Source of the DNA: Bacteroidales bacterium UBA3382
Lineage (GTDB): Bacteria > Bacteroidota > Bacteroidia > Bacteroidales > UBA932
DNA: 21,797 nt
Direction: 5' to 3'
Assembly (NCBI GenBank): GCA_002358965.1
Contig: DEPW01000127.1
Coordinates: forward strand, 395-22,191
Part shown: in pieces, positions 17,121 to 21,797 of the stretch
Layout of the letters: each line of letters starts with the position of its first letter
Numbering within the stretch: position 1 is the first letter of the stretch
Translations under genes and position numbers: made by a program
Notes under the pieces: model-generated
What the model saw: only the letters and a program-made list of their open reading frames with translations
Database searches by the model: none
What the model was told of the DNA's origin: nothing

Positions 17121-18248
17121 CTATATATTTTTAATATAACATCTTCTTCGCATGAACGGCTCATGTTCATACCGTTCCCAGACATTTACGGCATTGTTCG
17201 TCTCGACCTGCGGATTAGTGACTGCATAATCTATGTCGAGACGCTTGAAATTGTCCGCCAGTATCTTGTGGACTATCACCGAGATCCCTGTGTTCTGGTA
17301 TTTAGGCGCATTGCCGGTGAGCATGAGGTCGAGCACTTCTATGTGCTTGGGCCTGAATGCCTGAAGCAGGTGGTACCAGCCGAACGGGAACAGCCGTCCC
17401 CTGGCTTTCTTCAGGGCCTCCGATATGCTCGGGAAACATATCCCGAACGCAGCGACCTGGCCGTCTTCGTCCAAAAGGATGCAGTTTGTTTCGGGACTGA
17501 GCAATTGCATCACCTGCCTGGACTCCTCTTCGATCTCGGCGTCGTCATAGGGAATGAAATTCGGGACAGATGCAAAGCTTTCGTTGTAATTCCTGAAAAA
17601 ATCGTATACCCGGGCCTTGTCTTTTTTCAGTTCCGACACATCTGCCACATGGAGCCGGTAACGCTTCATAAGACGCTCCGCCATCTGTTCCATCCTCTCG
17701 GGAAGCCCCTGATTGGCCCTGGCCTTGTACTGGACCCAGTCGAGTTCCTTCACAAAACCGTAACGCTCGACGAACTGCGGATAATACGGATAATTGTAAA
17801 GGCAATTGAACGGCGGGGTGTTGCCGAAACCTTCGATGAGCATCCCTTGCTTGCCCATAGTGTTGTAATACAATGGTCCGTGGATTTCATTCATCCCTCT
17901 CGAACGGGCCCATCCGCAAGCCGCGTCCAGCAGCATTTGCGCCACCCGGTAATCTTCTATGGTGTCGAACCATCCGAAACGGGCACGCTTGCGGCCATAC
18001 AAGTCGTTGTACCTCGGATTGATCATGCCGGCTATTCGGCCTGCGACTTTGCCTCCCCGGTCTTCGACCAACCAAAGCTTAAGTTCGCAATAGCGTCTTG
18101 ACGGCACATCCGTGAGCGAGTGCAGCTGATCCGCGTTCAAAGCGGGGACATATTGCGGACAATCACGGTAAAGGTCAAGAGGGAAGCGGATGAATCGCTT
18201 CATATCGCGCCTGCCTGTTATCTCTCGTATAGTATAAGATGATGCCAT
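17121..18248 (-). CDS. YghO / bacterial ceramide synthase-like acyltransferase (GNAT fold)
   Basis: 375 residues from the ATG at 18248; an in-frame TTG at 18260 would add four residues. The sequence fits the YghO/BcerS-like branch of GNAT proteins: FIRFPLDLYRDCPQYVPAL near the N-terminus, GGKVAGRIAGMINPRYND, then FGWFD, GPLYYNTMGKQGMLIEGF, NYPYYPQFVERYGF and a C-terminal LMLTGNAPKYQNTGI region. One member in Caulobacter is a ceramide synthase, and Bacteroidales make sphingolipids, so N-acylation of a sphingoid base is a reasonable guess. It is unproven, and many relatives are uncharacterised. No signal peptide or membrane segment is visible. It lies between tcdA and prfA and has its own promoter-like site. 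Confidence 0.72.
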   Translation of the reverse strand: MASSYTIREITGRRDMKRFIRFPLDLYRDCPQYVPALNADQLHSLTDVPSRRYCELKLWLVEDRGGKVAGRIAGMINPRYNDLYGRKRARFGWFDTIEDYRVAQMLLDAACGWARSRGMNEIHGPLYYNTMGKQGMLIEGFGNTPPFNCLYNYPYYPQFVERYGFVKELDWVQYKARANQGLPERMEQMAERLMKRYRLHVADVSELKKDKARVYDFFRNYNESFASVPNFIPYDDAEIEEESRQVMQLLSPETNCILLDEDGQVAAFGICFPSISEALKKARGRLFPFGWYHLLQAFRPKHIEVLDLMLTGNAPKYQNTGISVIVHKILADNFKRLDIDYAVTNPQVETNNAVNVWERYEHEPFMRRRCYIKNI

Positions 18249-18264
18249 GTCCAAAAACAAATTG

Positions 18265-18295
18265 CAAAATTAATCAATTTTACGGAAATATTCAA
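18265..18295 (-). promoter_or_regulatory. Promoter-like site for the acyltransferase-prfA pair
   Basis: On the minus strand TTG (complement of 18293-18295) is followed after 20 nt by TAATTTTG (complement of 18265-18272), matching TTG/TAnnTTTG. The start site would fall about 10 nt before the ATG at 18248. The site overlaps the last codons of tcdA. Confidence 0.5.
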
Positions 18296-18992
18296 TCGCC
18301 ACCTGCGCACAGGCGCAACCGAATACTGCCGGGATATAACTCACCGTACCGACCAGGGACTTCTTGTTCCTCCCTTCGCTTTCGACTATCGCATTGCGAT
18401 CGGGAAGTTCCTCGGAATATACGACTTTGAAACCCTTGGATATCCCTGACTTGCGCAATTTTTTCCTGATTATGTAGGCAAGAGGGCAGTTGTGCGATTT
18501 CGATATGTCCGAAATCCTTACCGCCGTGGCATCGGTCTTCGCCCCGGACCCCATGGAGCTGACGAAGGGCAGACCCGATTTGACGCAATGGCATATCAGG
18601 GCGAGCTTCGGGGAAAGCGTATCGATGGCATCCACGAGGAAATCTATTGCATATTTTCCCAGCAGGCCTTCGATGCCGTCAGGCTCGACATAGGCTTCTT
18701 CAGTGATTACGGACAGGTCCGGATTGATGTCCTTCAGGCGCTGTTCCAGCACGGAACATTTGCTCCGCCCCAAAGTAGAGTGCAATGCGGTTATCTGCCG
18801 GTTGAGATCCGTCTCGGCCACTGTGTCCGAATCCACGAGCACGAGCCTCCCAACGCCGGAGCGGGCGAGCATTTCGGCGGCATAGCCCCCTACTCCTCCG
18901 ACGCCTATTACCGCCACGGTAGACTTCCCGAGCCGCGAAAGCGTCCCGCTTCCGAGCAGCATGCCCGTCCTCTGCATCCAGTCGGCGCACAT
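18270..18992 (-). CDS. tcdA: tRNA threonylcarbamoyladenosine dehydratase (ThiF/E1 family)
   Basis: 240 residues from the ATG at 18992, two bases after the mazG stop; a TTG at 18998 overlapping that stop is an alternative. The protein is E1-like, with the nucleotide-binding loop VIGVGGVGG (28-36), VLVDSDTVAETDLNRQ (51-66) and a conserved VDAIDTLSPK segment. The C-terminal GSGAKTDATAVRISDISKSHNCPLA and FKVVYSEE stretches fit the TcdA (CsdL/YgdL) branch rather than ThiF or MoeB. TcdA uses ATP to cyclise t6A at position 37 of ANN-decoding tRNAs to ct6A. Confidence 0.9.
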   Translation of the reverse strand: MCADWMQRTGMLLGSGTLSRLGKSTVAVIGVGGVGGYAAEMLARSGVGRLVLVDSDTVAETDLNRQITALHSTLGRSKCSVLEQRLKDINPDLSVITEEAYVEPDGIEGLLGKYAIDFLVDAIDTLSPKLALICHCVKSGLPFVSSMGSGAKTDATAVRISDISKSHNCPLAYIIRKKLRKSGISKGFKVVYSEELPDRNAIVESEGRNKKSLVGTVSYIPAVFGCACAQVAIEYFRKID

Positions 18993-18994
18993 AA

Positions 18995-19789
18995 TCAAAG
19001 CCCTTTTCCTTTTGCTTCGTCCCAGATACGGTCCATCTCGGAAAGGGACATGTCCTTCAGACTCCTGCCTTCGCGGATGGTATGCTCTTCGAGATATGTG
19101 AAACGCCGGCGGAATTTCTCGCAGGTACGGTCCAGCGCCGTATCCGGATCAAGACCGTAAAGCCTTGCCGCATTCACTACGGCGAACAGCACATCCCCGA
19201 GTTCGCCTTCCGCCTTGTCCTTGGAAAGCCCCCCGGCCTTTATCTCCGCCTCGAATTCGCCGATTTCCTCCTTGACCTTATCCCATACCTGTGAGCGTTC
19301 CTCCCAATCGAACCCCACGGCGCGGGCCTTTTCCTGCATCCTGTAGGCCTTTATCAGAGCCGGCAACGCGCCCGGAACGCCCGACAGTATCCGCTTGTTG
19401 CCGTCTTTTTCCTTCATTTTGAGCTGCTCCCAGTTGCGTACGACTTCGGCGGAGCCGGAGACTTCGGTAGCCGAAAAGACATGGGGGTGACGGTATATGA
19501 GCTTGTCGCACAGAAAATCGATGACATTTTCGATATCATACTCGCCTTTTTCTTCGAGTATCTTCGAATAAAACACCACATGCAACAGGACATCGCCCAG
19601 CTCCTTTGCCACATTCCTGTTGTCGCCCTTCATTATGGCATCGCTCAACTCATATGTCTCCTCTATGGTATTGGGGCGCAAAGAAGCCATAGTCTGCTCT
19701 CTGTCCCAAGGGCATTCGGCCCTCAACCTGTCCATTATGTCAAGAAGCCGGCCGAAAGCCTCTTTCTGTCTTTCCCTGTTCGTCTCCAT
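18995..19789 (-). CDS. mazG: Nucleoside triphosphate pyrophosphohydrolase
   Basis: 264 residues, the usual size of full-length two-domain MazG. It hydrolyses (d)NTPs to the monophosphate and pyrophosphate, a house-cleaning role. The N-terminal domain begins LLDIMDRLRAECPWDREQT and carries EETYELSDAI and KELGDVLLHVVF, the acidic Mg-binding motif. The second domain repeats the pattern with VKEEIGEFEAEI and GELGDVLFAVVN. MAIDWDE-like ends are conserved here as DRIWDEAKGKG. It heads the minus-strand group with tcdA. It is divergent from the CoA-transferase gene, with 151 bases between the starts. Confidence 0.95.
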   Translation of the reverse strand: METNRERQKEAFGRLLDIMDRLRAECPWDREQTMASLRPNTIEETYELSDAIMKGDNRNVAKELGDVLLHVVFYSKILEEKGEYDIENVIDFLCDKLIYRHPHVFSATEVSGSAEVVRNWEQLKMKEKDGNKRILSGVPGALPALIKAYRMQEKARAVGFDWEERSQVWDKVKEEIGEFEAEIKAGGLSKDKAEGELGDVLFAVVNAARLYGLDPDTALDRTCEKFRRRFTYLEEHTIREGRSLKDMSLSEMDRIWDEAKGKGL

Positions 19790-19828
19790 ATATCAATCAA
19801 AATCAAAACAACTTCTCATAAGCAGGCG

Positions 19829-19836
19829 CAAAATTA
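19829..19836 (-). promoter_or_regulatory. -7 element of the mazG operon promoter
   Basis: TAATTTTG on the minus strand matches TAnnTTTG and lies 39 bases before the mazG ATG. No clean -33 box is visible. Confidence 0.5.
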
Positions 19837-19848
19837 TAAAAAAATCCT

Positions 19849-19856
19849 TACTTTTG
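19849..19856 (+). promoter_or_regulatory. -7 element of the CoA-transferase gene promoter
   Basis: TACTTTTG matches TAnnTTTG and would start a transcript near 19863, giving a leader of about 78 nt to the ATG at 19941. The -33 region overlaps the divergent mazG promoter and lacks a clear TTTG. The two -7 boxes are only 12 bases apart, back to back, so the two genes could compete for polymerase. Confidence 0.5.
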
Positions 19857-19940
19857 CGGATTACATAAAAGAGACCGGAATATAGAAGCCGTTTAAACAG
19901 CTCCGAAGTTTTTGTAAAATATGAATTAAACACTATTGAT

Positions 19941-21245
19941 ATGAAATTCGACATCAAGTATGTAAGCGCGGACGAAGCCGTCAAAGCAGTGAAGTCCGGC
20001 GACCACATCCACTTGTCCTCCGTCGCAAGCGCACCGAGGATACTCATCGAAGCACTCTGCCGCAGGGGCGATGCCGGTGAAATCAAAAATGTGTCCATAC
20101 ACCACCTCCATACGGAAGGACCCGCGCCCTATACGGATGAAAAATACGAAGGAATCTTCTTCCATCAGGCTTTTTTCGTAGGTGCAAATGTAAGGAAGAA
20201 CGTACAGGCCGGATATGCCGACTACATTCCTATCTTCCTGAGCGAGACGCAGAAGCTCTACCGCAGCGGCGTCCTCCCGATCGATGTCGCCATGATACAG
20301 GTTTCCGTACCCGACCAGCACGGATATGTATCATTGGGCACTTCGGTGGACGCCACACTTGCCGCAATCGAATGCGCACGCACCGTAATCGCCGTAGTCA
20401 ACCCTCATGTCCCGCGCGCATGGGGAGATGCCATCATTCCTTTGTCCATGATCGACATCTTCGTCGAAGGGAACGATCCTTTGCAGCCCGCACATTTCAG
20501 CGAACCTAACGAAGTGGAAAAGAAGATAGGCATGCATTGCGCCAATCTCATCGAAGACGGAGCCACGCTCCAGATGGGCATAGGGGCCATCCCTAACGCA
20601 GTACTGGCACAGCTCGGCGGCCACAAGAATCTCGGAATACATACCGAAATGTTTGCCGACGGAGTGCTTCCTTTGGTAGAAAAAGGCGTCATCAACGGAG
20701 CCGACAAGAAGATCGACAGGGGCAAGATGGTATCGACCTTCCTTATGGGAAGCCAGGAATGCTATGATTTCATCAACGACAACCCTATGGTGGCGATGAT
20801 GGATGTAGGCTACACCAACGACCCTTATGTCATCGCAAAGAACCCTAAGGTCACCGCCATCAACTCCGCCCTGCAGATAGACATCACCGGACAGGTATGC
20901 GCCGACTCGCTCGGGACCAAGTTCTACAGCGGAGTAGGAGGACAGATAGACTTCACTTACGGAGCATCTCTGTCCGAAGGAGGAAAGGCCATAATCGCTA
21001 TGCCTTCGGTAACCAACAAAGGCATATCCAAGATCGCGCCGACCCTTACCCTCGGAGCGGGAGTCGTGACCACGAGGAACCATATCCACTGGCTTGTCAC
21101 CGAAAACGGAGCCGTAAACCTCTACGGCAAATCGCTTCAGGAACGCGCCAAGCTCATCATATCGGTCGCAGACCCTTCGGCACAGGAAGATCTTGACCGG
21201 GCCGCATTCGAAAGATTCGGTCCTCACTACCATTTCGTAGGATAA
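19941..21245 (+). CDS. Acetyl-CoA hydrolase / CoA-transferase family (butyryl- or 4-hydroxybutyryl-CoA:acetate type)
   Basis: 434 residues, a normal length for the family. The catalytic glutamate is E236 in GIHTEMFADG, which forms the glutamyl-CoA thioester. The SGVGGQIDF loop (330-338) binds CoA, and QMGIGAIPNAVL is a further signature. The family includes acetyl-CoA hydrolase, succinyl-CoA:acetate, butyryl-CoA:acetate and 4-hydroxybutyrate CoA-transferases. The sequence (IHHLHTEGPAPYTDEKYEG; NALQID-like NSALQIDITGQVCADS) is closest in feel to the butyryl/4-hydroxybutyrate group found in Porphyromonas and clostridia, but substrate cannot be fixed from sequence alone. It would act in the cytoplasm, in fermentation or acyl-CoA exchange. 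coaD follows after 16 bases, so both may be co-transcribed. Confidence 0.88.
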   Translation: MKFDIKYVSADEAVKAVKSGDHIHLSSVASAPRILIEALCRRGDAGEIKNVSIHHLHTEGPAPYTDEKYEGIFFHQAFFVGANVRKNVQAGYADYIPIFLSETQKLYRSGVLPIDVAMIQVSVPDQHGYVSLGTSVDATLAAIECARTVIAVVNPHVPRAWGDAIIPLSMIDIFVEGNDPLQPAHFSEPNEVEKKIGMHCANLIEDGATLQMGIGAIPNAVLAQLGGHKNLGIHTEMFADGVLPLVEKGVINGADKKIDRGKMVSTFLMGSQECYDFINDNPMVAMMDVGYTNDPYVIAKNPKVTAINSALQIDITGQVCADSLGTKFYSGVGGQIDFTYGASLSEGGKAIIAMPSVTNKGISKIAPTLTLGAGVVTTRNHIHWLVTENGAVNLYGKSLQERAKLIISVADPSAQEDLDRAAFERFGPHYHFVG

Positions 21246-21261
21246 TCTTTTGCCGAACGAC

Positions 21262-21765
21262 ATGGATCCCCGCGAAAACACCTGCCGCGCGGCAATTTTT
21301 CCCGGGTCATTCGACCCGTTCACTGCCGGCCACCTCGAAATCGTCGGATGCAGTCTCGGCTTTTTTGACAAGATCGTCATAGCCATAGGCATAAACAGCG
21401 ACAAGAGAGGACATTACAATTGCGAACAACGCAAAGACATCATCCGGCAGGCCATGAAATCGGCGGACATACCCCAGGAAAGGTATGAAATCATCACTTA
21501 TGACTGCCTTACGGCCACGCTATGCGAAAAGACAGGCATATACCATATCATAAGGGGTATAAGATCCACCATCGATTTCGAATACGAACGATCCATAGCG
21601 GATGCCAACAAGCATCTGAACGAGAGGATCAACACGATATTCATCGCATCGTCGCAAAGATATTCGCACATATCCTCGACGGCGGTCAGAGACCTGATAA
21701 AATATGGAGGAGACCTGAGGGACTTCATGCCGAAAGGGGTCGTCCTCCCGGAAAACAGAAAATGA
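21262..21765 (+). CDS. coaD: Phosphopantetheine adenylyltransferase
   Basis: 167 residues from the ATG at 21262; an in-frame TTG at 21250 is an unlikely start. The enzyme performs the fourth step of coenzyme A synthesis, joining 4'-phosphopantetheine with AMP from ATP to give dephospho-CoA. It has the nucleotidyltransferase motif GSFDPFTAGH, RGIRSTIDFEYE for substrate binding and ISSTAVRDLI near the C-terminus, all in the expected order. It sits after a CoA-using enzyme and overlaps the next start by four bases (ATGA). Confidence 0.95.
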   Translation: MDPRENTCRAAIFPGSFDPFTAGHLEIVGCSLGFFDKIVIAIGINSDKRGHYNCEQRKDIIRQAMKSADIPQERYEIITYDCLTATLCEKTGIYHIIRGIRSTIDFEYERSIADANKHLNERINTIFIASSQRYSHISSTAVRDLIKYGGDLRDFMPKGVVLPENRK

Positions 21766-21797
21766 AGTCCACACACTATATTCCGAAAGCGGCGGCA
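21762..21797 (+). CDS. Start of an unidentified gene, cut by the window edge
   Basis: The ATG at 21762 overlaps the coaD stop (ATGA), and the frame stays open for 12 codons (MKSTHYIPKAAA) to the edge. The overlap suggests a coupled gene. Too little is present to identify it; a basic N-terminus turning alanine-rich could be the start of a signal peptide or membrane anchor. In Bacteroides I recall an S41 peptidase gene after coaD, but that cannot be tested here. Confidence 0.5.
   Translation, partial: MKSTHYIPKAAA

Noticed and set aside
20331..21404. 357-codon minus-strand frame opposite the CoA-transferase gene
   Set aside because: Antisense to conserved catalytic motifs of the family and crossing into coaD; no independent evidence.
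923..21797. Mobile elements, CRISPR arrays, tRNAs
   Set aside because: No transposase, integrase, terminal repeats, regularly spaced repeats or tRNA-like cloverleaf sequences were seen.

Overview
This window looks like chromosomal DNA from a member of the Bacteroidota, most likely order Bacteroidales. The evidence is a 16S rRNA 5' end of Bacteroidales type, several promoters of the Bacteroidetes form (TTTG, about 19 bp, TAnnTTTG), almost no Shine-Dalgarno sequences, an OmpA-family porin with a proline-rich linker, and a biotin operon in the Bacteroides arrangement with a BioB-BioA fusion and BioG. I cannot fix the genus. No IS element, phage gene, CRISPR array or tRNA was seen.

Layout. Positions 1-360 are the first part of a 16S gene on the minus strand, running off the left edge. 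It is preceded by a leader of about 200 nt, a good rRNA promoter and a set of helically phased A-tracts. Divergent from it is a gene for an OmpA-like outer-membrane protein (923-2056), which ends in a strong intrinsic terminator. Next comes a tight plus-strand operon (2233-10203): clpC, bioB-bioA fusion, bioF, bioG, bioC, bioD. The genes overlap or are separated by only a few bases, so biotin synthesis from malonyl-ACP to dethiobiotin and biotin is complete and appears co-transcribed behind a Clp unfoldase gene.

Convergent to bioD is a guanine-deaminase-type gene (10220-10687, minus). A very large minus-strand gene (10838-14551) encodes a 1237-residue lipoprotein with a coiled-coil stalk of about 380 residues. 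Its intergenic region holds a textbook Bacteroidetes promoter, and immediately upstream of that lies a T10-A-C9 homopolymer block, a candidate slippage site. This is the most unusual part of the window.

The right third is housekeeping: gpsA (plus strand) converges on a minus-strand group mazG-tcdA-(YghO/BcerS-like acyltransferase)-prfA. Divergent from mazG is a plus-strand group with an acetyl-CoA hydrolase/CoA-transferase family gene, coaD and the first codons of an unidentified gene that runs off the right edge.
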